Shown piece after piece: positions 54,211 through 62,873 of a DNA stretch of 64,000 nt (within the stretch, counting starts at the first letter, position 1; each line of letters opens with the position of its first letter). The stretch spans positions 8,060,001 through 8,124,000 of the forward strand of contig OW818698.1 of the NCBI GenBank assembly GCA_942493375.1. The letters run 5' to 3'. The DNA comes from G942493375 sp942493375. GTDB lineage: Bacteria > Armatimonadota > UBA5829. The position numbers were made by a program, and so were the translations under genes. The notes under the pieces were generated by a model. That model was not told the origin of the DNA, ran no database searches, and worked only from the letters and a program-made list of their open reading frames with translations.

Positions 54211-54438
54211 GATACTGATATGGTATCAGATCGGGTCAGGCTGCAGCCAGGCGTAATACAGTGTTCCTTGCCAGACTGTGTCTGACCGGTTTGAAGTTGC
54301 CATTATTACGCCACGATATCCTGCTGCACTCTTCCCTGCGATAACCCTACTTACTCGATGGTCTCCCAAGGGAGCCATAACCTTCCTTAATTGATCGTCA
54401 CGGAAGAGGACTGGAGCGATAAAAGCTGAGTTAGAAGA
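54211..54438 (-). ncRNA. Structured noncoding end of the IS110-type element (bridge RNA candidate)
   Basis: The stretch contains several stems: GATAC/GTATC (54211-54227), GGCGTAATA (54250) with TATTACGCC (54304-54312) enclosing a loop of about 45 bases, ACAGT/ACTGT inside it, CTCCC/GGGAG at 54360-54376, and CTTCC/GGAAG at 54382-54406. Nested stems with large internal loops are how known bridge RNAs look. Location next to the transposase stop fits IS1111-like elements. Transcription is not shown by the sequence. Confidence 0.4.
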
Positions 54439-55734
54439 TCAGGCAGCCGTTAATGGCTGACTGTCTTTAAGGACGAATAGATCGTCTCCAGTCCCTCTTC
54501 GCGCAACGAATCGCTGTCGATCAAAGCATTCACCACTGCACACCAAAGCGTGCAGAAGCTTTAATAGCTTACGCGCGACAGCAATTCTGATAATTCCGGG
54601 CTTCTTGTCTTTTGATCTCATAACCTCAACTACATCAAAATAGATTCCGTTCTTTCGCATCATTTGTGTTGCAGCCATACACAAAGCATAGCGCACACTG
54701 GAGCGCCCACACTTACTAATCTTCTTTTTTCCTTTGTGCCTGCCACTTGAGAAGTGACACAGATTCAGACCGACCAGCTTCTCCAGTTGACCCATGCTAT
54801 AGTCGCTAATGTTACCGCACTCACCCAAAAGTAAAGCAGTGGTTATTATCCCGATACCATTGACACTTAATAGACTCTTTGATTCTGGAAGCTCAAGAAG
54901 TAACTTCTCCAACTCCAATATAAGATCTGCTTTTTGGGTCTCAATGAGCTCAAGTCTTGCCAAATGGTTCATCATTGTCCTGTGTCTTGATTTTTGCCCA
55001 CTCTTTAGAGCCGTGCTGTTGGAAGCTGCATCTACCAATTCGCGAGCCCTTGAAGCAGTGCGACCACTGCTGGCTTTATGCAGAACAGCTCGAACTTTTG
55101 TAAAACCAGCCTTAGCCAATGATTCACATGTCGCATACTTCTTCATTATTGCCAATGTGCTCAGGCAAAGCCCACTTTTGAAAACCATCTTTAACTCCGG
55201 AAACCATAACTCCATCAAGGAATGTAGTTGATTTTTTATCACTGTGCTCTCGCGTTTCAGCATCTCCCATTCTGCTGAAGCTGCACGTAGTTCTGCATAT
55301 GTCCCAGTCAGATGCAACGGAGTACGGTAACAACCCTGCCATATAAGATCCGATATTGCACGAGGATCGCGAGGATCATCTTTGCCAGGACTGTTGTCCC
55401 TTATATCATTGAACTTGCTTGTGTGCTTGGGATTTACCTGAACAACTTTCCAATTCTTTTCCACAAGATACTCAAGCACGCAGCAGCTATAAGGACCGGT
55501 GGGTTCATATCCTACCCACACATCACAACCATCACTTTTGTAACCCTCTAGAACACCTGTAAGCTTGCTAAATCCTCCCATATCCTGGGTGATGGTCACA
55601 GGTTTGCTGGCTGCATCCGGTCTGCAGGCTCGAAATGTTATGCTATCTTTGCTTATATCGAGTCCGACTACTAATCCCCACTTGCGATCCGGTACCTCTT
55701 GACATTCACTTTTGATAAGTCTCATACTTTCCAT
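54439..55734 (-). CDS. IS110-family transposase (DEDD type)
   Basis: The 431-residue protein has the N-terminal RuvC-like DEDD domain (VVGLDISKD, WVGYEPTGPY, PGKDDPRDPRAI) and the C-terminal transposase_20 domain (LSVNGIGIITTALLLGECG, SSGRHKGKKKISKCGRSS, with the likely catalytic Ser). Length fits the family. A strong AGGAGG lies six bases before the ATG at 55734. It is flanked by structured noncoding DNA. No frameshift or stop was seen, so it may be active. Confidence 0.93.
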   Translation of the reverse strand: MESMRLIKSECQEVPDRKWGLVVGLDISKDSITFRACRPDAASKPVTITQDMGGFSKLTGVLEGYKSDGCDVWVGYEPTGPYSCCVLEYLVEKNWKVVQVNPKHTSKFNDIRDNSPGKDDPRDPRAISDLIWQGCYRTPLHLTGTYAELRAASAEWEMLKRESTVIKNQLHSLMELWFPELKMVFKSGLCLSTLAIMKKYATCESLAKAGFTKVRAVLHKASSGRTASRARELVDAASNSTALKSGQKSRHRTMMNHLARLELIETQKADLILELEKLLLELPESKSLLSVNGIGIITTALLLGECGNISDYSMGQLEKLVGLNLCHFSSGRHKGKKKISKCGRSSVRYALCMAATQMMRKNGIYFDVVEVMRSKDKKPGIIRIAVARKLLKLLHALVCSGECFDRQRFVARRGTGDDLFVLKDSQPLTAA

Positions 55735-55959
55735 GTAGGTCCTCCTGGTGTGTTTTTGTGAATCTCACAATTCAAGATTAACATTTCAGGTAAGGACCTA
55801 CAAATATTATAGGAAGCTGAGTAGCGCGAAGCGCGTATCGAAGGATGGACGGATTGAACCATAGTCAACTGAATTGCTGGACACCAGCAGTCAATTGTGA
55901 TACATTCTTCACAGGCATTTTTGTGTTTGATTCTAAGGAATACTCTGGAGGTCTGTTAC

Positions 55960-58900
55960 TTGAGGAATGTTTTTGTATTTATTGGTTTGATTTTATGTTT
56001 GACTGGTTCGTCCGCTATTTGCCAGACGAAAGTTGCAATAATGTATGGCACCGGCACTGGTTCGCAGTATAAAAACGAACAAGCTGGCGTTATTTCATCA
56101 TTAGGTTGGAGCCAGGACCTGTTTGAAAACATCCAGGTGATTGAACTGGCAGGCAAGCTGGGCAATTATGATATGGTCATTCTAAACACACTCTACAATC
56201 TTGAAAACTCGCAGGACCTGTCAACAGTAGCTGCAAAATTCAAGAACTTTGTTGCCTCCGGTGGATGCCTGGTAGTAACTGATACCAACTACAACAACCA
56301 GACTATGTGGCTCCGGTCTATTGATCCTGGTTTGCTCTGGCGTGGCAGCGGAAAACTGAGTAAACTCGAGTTTCAACCGGCATCCTGGGTAAACACCGAT
56401 CATCCATTGATGGCTGGTGTAGAAACTCCGAAGCTGGCATGGACATATTGCGAATACACGGGACTAGGGCTTACCCCTCTCGCTAAATATCCGAATGGCA
56501 GGCCGGCTGCCGGAGTCATGGAACTCGGCAAAGGGGTCATTATAGTATCAAACATGTATCGCCAGCATGGTTGGCCATCTGTTGCTTTACTTACCAACCT
56601 TATTAAATGGGTGAAAGATCCTGCAAGACTGGATGCAGTCGCGAAACGGGATGCTGAGATCAAAGCACGCGGACAAAATCATCCGACACTGGATGTTCCT
56701 CTGATGGATTCTGCTCCCAGTCTGGATGGTAACTCCTCAGACAGCGAATGGAAGGGAGCGAAGCTTATACCTGAGTTCTACGATGTAAGCGGTGGATACG
56801 GGTATAGTCAGCCTACAAAGTGTCGAGTTGGTCGTTATAAGGACGACCTCTACGTGCTGTTTGAGTGCACCGACTACGATGTAGCCAATATGCAGAAAGG
56901 GACAACCGGACACGACAGCAGTTTTTGGTTAAACGACTGCGTTGAGGTGTTCCTTGATCCATCCGGAGAACGCAAAACGTACTTCCAGTTTGGAATTGGC
57001 TGTTCAGGAGCGATGTATGATGCCCGGATGACTGATGTCTCGTGGAATGCATTCTGGGAAGCTAAAACCTCCATAGGTGAGAATGGATGGACTGCTGAAA
57101 TCCGCATTCCGTTTGCATCACTTGGAAACGCAGCCCTGGCTTCCACCGGCACATGGGCAGCAAATTTCTGCCGCACCGTCCGGTCCGATAACGAACCCTT
57201 ACGTGAAATCACCAACTGGTCCCCCACTTTCGGGTTCTTCCGCCAGCCAGGAAGTTTTGGGACTCTAACCGGTATGACAGCAAATCTGGAGAATTATTCT
57301 TTCAGACCCGGGATAGAAACCCAGCTGCCGAAGCTTTGGTTCCCTGACACAAAACAGTTCACTGCAGTTGTATCAGGATTTGCAGGACGGACAGCCACCG
57401 GTTCACTTGAACTACAGGATGCCGGCACCGGTAAGACACTCTGGGTCAAAGATATCACAGTTGGCAAGAGCGGTATAAGCAAAGTCAACGTAAATTATCA
57501 ATTCGATCCAACCCAGCCCCGCTCGTTGAAGTTGGTTGTAAAGGACTCAAAAAATCCAACCCAGATCGCTGCTTACAGTGACATATTCACTCCAACTACT
57601 GCTCCGGACCTGAGTGTTCAGATAATCCAGCCTGCTTTCCGGACAACCATACAGTCCAAAGACCCGGAAAAGAAGCTCAAAGCTGAATGCATTGTAGGAA
57701 CCAAACTGGACAAGAGAATGACTCTGGTCTGCTCTATTAAGAGTGAAGACGGGAAAGAAGTATTCTCAAAGCGCCAATCAGGCAGCACTCACAAAACACT
57801 CAAAATCGAAACCGACCTAAGCAAGCTTCCGGTTGGTCAGTACCAACTTGCTTTCGAAGTCACCGGCAAATCCGGAACTATTGCGTCAAAGAATTTCCCG
57901 CTGGTTATTGCGCCACCGGCAAAGACTGAAGTTACATTTGACAGCAACAAGACATGCTATGTGAATGGTAAACCGTTCCTGCCGATTGGTCTATATCACG
58001 TCAGTCCGGCAGCAGTGGGATTGATCAACGAAGCTTCCAAAAACCTCAGCCTCCCGAAAGTTGAACTCTACTCAATGATGAAAGAAGTCAAGGCCCGCGG
58101 CTTCAACGTTGTCCACCACACCTGGGGAATGCCCACCGAAGAATATTTAAAAGAAGCATCCGATGATGGCCTTTGGGTGCTCCCTGAAGTTGCTGCTCCA
58201 TCGGCTGAACAGGTTGCAACTGCAAACAAATATAACAATGTCCTGATGTGGTATGGCGCTGATGAGCCTGCTGGAGAACGGTTGGTTTGGATCAGAAACG
58301 CTCTTGCACAGACATCAAAACTGGACCCACACAGGCCTGTCTCTGCAGCAGTCTGCTTCTCCGAATTGTTCAAGCCTGCATTAGAGGGGTTTGACTTCGT
58401 GATGATGGACCCATATTTCGTAGGTATGAATATGTACTACGAGCTTGCTGACTGGATTAAGAAGGGTAATGAAGCCAGCAATGGGACCAAGGCAGTCTGG
58501 CTGGTGCCCCAGGCGTTCACCATCGGAAGTTCATCCTGGGTTGAACCGACCCCCGAAGACCTCCGCTGCCAGGCATATATAGGTCTGGTACACGGTGTTA
58601 AGGGCTTCATCTGGTATGCATTCTGGACATCGGAATTCTGGTCAGGTAACACCAAAGGCCGAAACAGATGGTTCCTGCCTGATACCGTGCTGTGGGACTA
58701 CTTCCCCAAACTCAATGCAGAGATATCCGACATGGCCCCGGTCTACCTGACAGGAAAATCCATCGGACCAGTAACTTGCACTTCAAAGGACGTCCACACG
58801 AACCTCTGGAAACTAAATGGTAAAACCTACATAGTAGCCGTAAACACAACCAACAAACCCGTAGATTGCGAAATAAGCGGATTCGGAAAGAACCAAGCAG

Positions 58901-58992
58901 AAGTAAAATACGAATCCCGCATAGTAACCCCAACGCGCAACAAAATCACCGAACACTTCAAAATCATGGAAGCGCATGTTTACGAGTACTAG
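55960..58992 (+). CDS. Secreted GATase-like / CBM9-like / TIM-barrel fusion protein
   Basis: The 1010-residue protein starts at TTG 55960, eight bases after GGAGG (55947-55951), and has a signal peptide (ending SSAICQ). Residues about 25-235 resemble a ThuA/class I glutamine-amidotransferase-like domain (KVAIMYGTGTGSQ, GGCLVVTDTNYNNQ, GKGVIIVSNMYRQHG). About 250-440 hold a CBM9-like module (SFWLNDCVEVFLDPSGERK). Two beta modules follow, and about 660-1010 is a TIM barrel (NGKPFLPIGLYHVSP, VLPEVAAP, LMWYGADEPAGERL, GFIWYAFWTSEF) of GH2/GH5 type. WYGADEP and the SEFW area could carry acids. The catalytic family is not settled. Confidence 0.65.
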   Translation: MRNVFVFIGLILCLTGSSAICQTKVAIMYGTGTGSQYKNEQAGVISSLGWSQDLFENIQVIELAGKLGNYDMVILNTLYNLENSQDLSTVAAKFKNFVASGGCLVVTDTNYNNQTMWLRSIDPGLLWRGSGKLSKLEFQPASWVNTDHPLMAGVETPKLAWTYCEYTGLGLTPLAKYPNGRPAAGVMELGKGVIIVSNMYRQHGWPSVALLTNLIKWVKDPARLDAVAKRDAEIKARGQNHPTLDVPLMDSAPSLDGNSSDSEWKGAKLIPEFYDVSGGYGYSQPTKCRVGRYKDDLYVLFECTDYDVANMQKGTTGHDSSFWLNDCVEVFLDPSGERKTYFQFGIGCSGAMYDARMTDVSWNAFWEAKTSIGENGWTAEIRIPFASLGNAALASTGTWAANFCRTVRSDNEPLREITNWSPTFGFFRQPGSFGTLTGMTANLENYSFRPGIETQLPKLWFPDTKQFTAVVSGFAGRTATGSLELQDAGTGKTLWVKDITVGKSGISKVNVNYQFDPTQPRSLKLVVKDSKNPTQIAAYSDIFTPTTAPDLSVQIIQPAFRTTIQSKDPEKKLKAECIVGTKLDKRMTLVCSIKSEDGKEVFSKRQSGSTHKTLKIETDLSKLPVGQYQLAFEVTGKSGTIASKNFPLVIAPPAKTEVTFDSNKTCYVNGKPFLPIGLYHVSPAAVGLINEASKNLSLPKVELYSMMKEVKARGFNVVHHTWGMPTEEYLKEASDDGLWVLPEVAAPSAEQVATANKYNNVLMWYGADEPAGERLVWIRNALAQTSKLDPHRPVSAAVCFSELFKPALEGFDFVMMDPYFVGMNMYYELADWIKKGNEASNGTKAVWLVPQAFTIGSSSWVEPTPEDLRCQAYIGLVHGVKGFIWYAFWTSEFWSGNTKGRNRWFLPDTVLWDYFPKLNAEISDMAPVYLTGKSIGPVTCTSKDVHTNLWKLNGKTYIVAVNTTNKPVDCEISGFGKNQAEVKYESRIVTPTRNKITEHFKIMEAHVYEY

Positions 58993-59201
58993 TTGATAGT
59001 GGAAAGTTGAAAGTTGATAGTGGATAGTTGATAGTTGATAGTGGAAAGTGGAAAGTGGAAAGTGGATAGTTAATGACGAATAGACCGTTGCATCTTCCGT
59101 TCGTGCTGAGCTTGTCGAAGCGCGGACGGAAAATGCAGCCACGCACCTTCCGTCTCCTGTCTCCTGACTCCTGTCTCCTGACTCCTGACTTCTCCTCCTC
59201 A
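58993..59201. repeat. Minisatellite spacer between convergent genes
   Basis: The block has tandem GATAGTGGAAAGT words (58995-59070), a hairpin CCGTTCGTGCTGAGCTTGTC (about 59095-59132) and tandem CTCCTGACTCCTGTCTC words (59150-59200). These are inverted relatives of the words at 18533-18725. Confidence 0.7.
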
Positions 59202-59846
59202 CTATCTCCTGCAAAACTCCCTTGTTGACTTCAAGCACAAAATAACAATGCAGGTAATCTGAACTGCTGTATCAAAGTATGCCAATTCATTGCCGAATTG
59301 GCGGAAGAATGGGCTCAGAGCGACACAAAGGGTAACTGCACCAGTCAAACACGTCAACACCAGCAATGTTATTCTTGCCCAGTATCGCCCTTTCCATAGG
59401 AAATAACAGATAACATACAAACCAATAAACCAAAGAATAGTCATTATAGAGCCATTTAGCATTGTCTGATGCAGATTCGTGCTACCAAATTTCAGATCCG
59501 GCGCTGCTGGAATATCGATAATATCCTTGACAGTCTTCACTATCCAAAACAAATACCAGATACACATTCCTACAATCATGGATGCCAAAGGCAGTGGTCG
59601 GTTTTTCACGACCGCAACGATTGGCCGCTCCGAAATAGGCTGCCCGTAAATCTTGGGTGTCTCCGTTGCCGTGGGAACCGTTGACTGCATAAATGATGGC
59701 TCTACCACAGCAGCTGATTCAACTACGCTCTCGGGAGTCGGAACCGTCATCGATGCTCCGCAGTTGCAGACACCAGTCTGCCCTGCCCTGCTGTCATCAA
59801 GATCATACATTTTCCCACATTTATGACAAACAACTTGTATTGACAT
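59202..59846 (-). CDS. Zinc-ribbon membrane protein
   Basis: The 214-residue product starts with a small zinc-ribbon (CHKCGKMYDLDDSRAGQTGV, then CNCG, giving C7, C10, C27, C29). A Thr/Val-rich linker leads to four predicted helices (MIVGMCIWYLFWIV, MTILWFIGLYVICYFLW, TLLVLTCLTGAVTLCVAL, ITCIVILCL). Such proteins are common and poorly characterised, and no function can be assigned. ATG 59846 follows GGGGGT. Confidence 0.7.
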   Translation of the reverse strand: MSIQVVCHKCGKMYDLDDSRAGQTGVCNCGASMTVPTPESVVESAAVVEPSFMQSTVPTATETPKIYGQPISERPIVAVVKNRPLPLASMIVGMCIWYLFWIVKTVKDIIDIPAAPDLKFGSTNLHQTMLNGSIMTILWFIGLYVICYFLWKGRYWARITLLVLTCLTGAVTLCVALSPFFRQFGNELAYFDTAVQITCIVILCLKSTREFCRR

Positions 59847-59995
59847 GGCGCAATACCCCCGCGTATCTCAACCTTGACATTGTTTGAGCAACTTTACGGT
59901 AGTATTATAACATAGAATCCAGAAGTAGCAGAGTTTATTTCTCAAAGCTTGAGGACCCACAAGTATATAGGATCAGTGGGACAAATAAGACTGAT

Positions 59996-60029
59996 AAAAA
60001 GAAACAGGTGCGATTATAAATCGCACCTG
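59996..60029 (-). terminator. Rho-independent terminator of the pseudopilin gene
   Basis: The stem CAGGTGCGAT ... ATCGCACCTG (60005-60029) is followed on the minus strand by TTTCTTTTT. It lies about 80 bases past the stop. Confidence 0.8.
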
Positions 60030-60059
60030 AACAGAGCAGCATCCCAGATTACGGTTACC

Positions 60060-60093
60060 AATATTCTGACTTCTGGATTCTGACTTCTGGATT
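60060..60093. repeat. Short tandem repeat (14-bp unit)
   Basis: ATTCTGACTTCTGG occurs twice in tandem, followed by ATTC, between the terminator and the stop of the pseudopilin gene. A partial inverted word occurs near 59915. Confidence 0.7.
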
Positions 60094-60107
60094 CCCCTTC
60101 TAAAAAC

Positions 60108-60740
60108 CTACGGCTGATACTGACTCGCCGTCGTCGTATGCATCTTGGTCCATTTGGCGTGGCCATCGCAGAAGAGGGCGTTGAAGCCTTCGTTGTGGTT
60201 GTATGCTGTATAGTTGTAGCTGCTGGGGCTGTTCCAGTTGCAGTCCATAGCATCCAGAGTATCGCTCTCAGGCCATCCGCCTTCCCAAAGGATCAACATG
60301 CTGGCAGGAGATACCAACGTAGCTTCACTCATAACATTAGGCCACAGGGTTATGCGGTCATTGATTGTGTAGCTGATTCTTATACCACCGGATACAGTCC
60401 AGTCCTGCTGTCGGCAGAAGCTTAAGAGTCCTGAAGCGCTTGGGCAGACTAACACACCGTTGTTCTTAACGTAAGGTTGCAGGTTAGTCATCCACCAATG
60501 GATATCATTAGGATCTCCCCAGTTGGTTACATAGTAGAAAGCAAGTGGGAAAACGCCTTCATAGTCCTGCTTGTACATCTCAACAGCATTTCCCAGCTGT
60601 TTTAGGTTACTCAGACAACCGGTCTGCCTGGCTTTCTCTCTTGCTTTGGCAAAAACCGGGAACAAAATGGCAGCAAGTATAGCGATAATCGCTATAACAA
60701 CTAACAGCTCTATTAATGTAAAGCCTTTCTTTTTATACAT
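60108..60740 (-). CDS. Type IV pseudopilin-like protein, DUF1559 (H-x9-DG)
   Basis: The 210-residue protein has a short basic leader, the prepilin cleavage motif KKGFTLIELLVVIAIIAILA, and a C-terminal HNEGFNALFCDGHAKW, the H-x9-DG signature of DUF1559. Such proteins are very numerous in planctomycete-like and Armatimonadota genomes. It is probably processed by a prepilin peptidase (not in the window) and assembled in a secretion pseudopilus or surface fibre. The terminator lies downstream. Confidence 0.92.
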   Translation of the reverse strand: MYKKKGFTLIELLVVIAIIAILAAILFPVFAKAREKARQTGCLSNLKQLGNAVEMYKQDYEGVFPLAFYYVTNWGDPNDIHWWMTNLQPYVKNNGVLVCPSASGLLSFCRQQDWTVSGGIRISYTINDRITLWPNVMSEATLVSPASMLILWEGGWPESDTLDAMDCNWNSPSSYNYTAYNHNEGFNALFCDGHAKWTKMHTTTASQYQP

Positions 60741-60788
60741 GTTAATGTCCTCTCACAACAGATTTTGATGTTTGTATACTATTTAGGT

Positions 60789-61772
60789 TCATTCACTGGA
60801 TTTACGTTTAATCAATTTTGAATGCAGGGTGATCTGTTCTCCGGCTGAGCCTCCTTCCACCATTTCGGTGATCATTTTTATACTCTGAGCACAGCCCTCT
60901 TGAATAGGTAGCGCGATTGTACTGACAGGAACCGGTGTATATTCGGTATCCTCTATTCCGTCGAATCCTAAAACAGAGACCTGTTCCGGGACTTTGATGC
61001 CGGCATCAATAAGCCCGACAAGAGTTCCAATAGCTATTTCATCATTGAAACAAAAAAGTGCGCCCGGCAATTCACCTTTGATAGCCAGGTCATACACGAT
61101 TCTCCTGGCATTTCTTCTGAGATTCCTATAAGGAACTTCGATACATCTAGTAGGAAACCCGAACTCCTCAGCTATATCGTCATACATAAGATGCCTGGGA
61201 TCCATTCTATTAGTCCAGTGTTCACATCCCATCAGATGGACACACCCGATCTCCCTGTGACCGTTGTCCCACAGATGCTCCAGGGCTTCTCTTATTGCAT
61301 CCCTTGAATCCAGGGCAACATAGGCCTGCAGCCAGTCGCAATCGGTGTATCTATCCCCGAACCCAACAACACTTGTGCCGCGTTCGCTAAAGTTTTCTTT
61401 TTCAGTAAACAGCTTCTCCTCTTCATTCCAGACAATCAACCCATCCGGAGCAATCCTCGATAGACTGAGCTTATCTTCTATAAGCAGGCTGTATTTACTC
61501 TGTTCAAGGTCCCTGCGGATACCATATAGTATGCTGCCATACAGCTGGTATCCCATACCGTGGCCTCCGACAAAGCAGATAATATCGCTCTTCCCGGTTA
61601 TCAATGACCTGGCAAACCTGTTAGGTTGATATCCCAGTCTCCTGGCAGTCTCTAGAACCTTCTGTCTCAATTCATCTGAAACAGAGAATCCAGGTTTTCT
61701 ATTTAATATTCTGGAAACGGTAGCGTTACTGACTCCACACTCTTGTGCAATCTGTCCAAGGGTAATCGGCAT
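60789..61772 (-). CDS. LacI-family transcriptional regulator
   Basis: The 327-residue repressor has an N-terminal helix-turn-helix TLGQIAQECGVSNATVSRIL, hinge, and a sugar-binding domain (about 60-327) with IIEMVEGG-like end. Strong family features are ALFCFNDEIAIGTLVGLIDA and VSVLGFDGIEDTEYTP. ATG 61772 was chosen since it aligns with the usual LacI start; 61787 is possible. A consensus promoter and operator lie upstream, so it probably represses itself and releases in response to a sugar. The effector is unknown. Confidence 0.9.
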   Translation of the reverse strand: MPITLGQIAQECGVSNATVSRILNRKPGFSVSDELRQKVLETARRLGYQPNRFARSLITGKSDIICFVGGHGMGYQLYGSILYGIRRDLEQSKYSLLIEDKLSLSRIAPDGLIVWNEEEKLFTEKENFSERGTSVVGFGDRYTDCDWLQAYVALDSRDAIREALEHLWDNGHREIGCVHLMGCEHWTNRMDPRHLMYDDIAEEFGFPTRCIEVPYRNLRRNARRIVYDLAIKGELPGALFCFNDEIAIGTLVGLIDAGIKVPEQVSVLGFDGIEDTEYTPVPVSTIALPIQEGCAQSIKMITEMVEGGSAGEQITLHSKLIKRKSSE

Positions 61773-61823
61773 TGATACAACTCTCATTCATCTGTCGCCG
61801 TAGTTTAAGTTGCAAATCAAAAC

Positions 61824-61852
61824 AGGTAATCGTTTACGGCAATCGATTACCT
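61824..61852. promoter_or_regulatory. LacI-type operator of the repressor gene
   Basis: AGGTAATCG (61824-61832) and CGATTACCT (61844-61852) form perfect 9-bp inverted arms, and the site contains the LacI/CRE-like core words ATCGTTTAC and CAATCGATTACC. It sits just downstream of the -10 box, so bound repressor would block initiation. Confidence 0.8.
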
Positions 61853-61854
61853 AT

Positions 61855-61883
61855 ATTATAATCAAGGGCTCAATAGATGTCAA
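61855..61883 (-). promoter_or_regulatory. Consensus sigma-70 promoter of the LacI gene
   Basis: On the minus strand TTGACA (61878-61883), a 17-base spacer and TATAAT (61855-61860) are both perfect matches. It is the strongest promoter I see in the window and drives the LacI gene about 80 bases downstream. Confidence 0.9.
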
Positions 61884-62070
61884 CAACCTTTTTAATTGAT
61901 AATGGATAATTGGTTGGAATTTCACCAGCTCCACCGCCACCATTTCATCCCCAATCATTGACAGCGCTACCCCTCCAAAGAAGGACTTTGCCAGAGAAAA
62001 GATGTATTATGAGTCTGGTAGGTTGAATGGTCAGTCATAGAACTGGATACCTAACCATGGGAGGTCCCGT

Positions 62071-62871
62071 TTGTTCTCAAAAATTCTTATCATTATTACT
62101 GCGTCCATCCTGATACTCACAGGATTTGGTTGTAGCAATAAGAAACCGCCTGTTGCCACCTCACCATACTCTCAGCAGGTCTTTGAGGCAATAGAGAAGA
62201 AGGATGTGGCACAGGTCGAAGCACTGATCAAGAAGGATCCCGCTGCCTTGAATGCGCCTGCGTCTTTGAAGCACTGCCGGTCTGTTGGCAACAGCAGCTT
62301 GCGCGTTGGCGACACACCGCTCCACTATGCTGCTCAGAGTCCTGACACACTGATGATCGTGAAGGCGCTCATCAAAGCCAAGGCAGATGTCAGCATCGCA
62401 AACGAGGATGGTGAACAGCCATTGCAAAAGGCTGCATTGTTAGGTAATCCAGGAGCAGTTCAGGAGCTCATTTTGACCAAGGCAGACATTAATGCCAGAG
62501 ACAACCAGAGCAGAACCTCGCTACACAGCGTTTCCGACATGGAGCCCTTCGAGAACGCAGCAGGTGAACGAGACCATCGTACCGAGACAGCATCAAGCCT
62601 CATCTCAGCTGGAGCTGATGTCAACGCTACAGACAATATGGGCATGACACCACTACATCTTGCCGCTCTGCATCATCACACCGGGCTTATTGAACTCTTC
62701 ATCAAGAAAGGTGCCGATGTGAACGCGAGAACGACTGCACCGGTCAACATGGTTAATATGAGACTCGATGGATCATCCACTGAAAGATCAATCCCCTCAC
62801 AATCGACACCGCTCAGCTTTGCCGATGACCCGAAGGCGAAGGCACTGCTACAGAAACACGGAGCGAAGTAA
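62071..62871 (+). CDS. Ankyrin-repeat lipoprotein, copy 1
   Basis: The 266-residue protein starts at TTG 62071, with GGGAGGT upstream, and has a lipobox (LILTGFGC). Then come ankyrin repeats: GDTPLHYAAQSPDTLMIVKA, GEQPLQKAALLGNPGAVQEL, TSLHSVSD, and MTPLHLAALHHHTGLIELF. Ankyrin repeats bind proteins; here the protein would sit on the outer membrane or cell surface. A homologous lipoprotein follows after two bases. Confidence 0.88.
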   Translation: MFSKILIIITASILILTGFGCSNKKPPVATSPYSQQVFEAIEKKDVAQVEALIKKDPAALNAPASLKHCRSVGNSSLRVGDTPLHYAAQSPDTLMIVKALIKAKADVSIANEDGEQPLQKAALLGNPGAVQELILTKADINARDNQSRTSLHSVSDMEPFENAAGERDHRTETASSLISAGADVNATDNMGMTPLHLAALHHHTGLIELFIKKGADVNARTTAPVNMVNMRLDGSSTERSIPSQSTPLSFADDPKAKALLQKHGAK

Positions 62872-62873
62872 AA

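Larger units (their letters stand above)
54200..55820 (-). mobile_element. IS110/IS1111-type insertion sequence
   Basis: A single transposase gene on the minus strand, with a noncoding part of about 240 bases on its downstream side and a shorter one (about 85 bases) upstream. The borders are rough: this family leaves no long terminal inverted repeats and no clear target duplication was seen. The longer downstream noncoding end fits the IS1111 branch. Confidence 0.6.
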
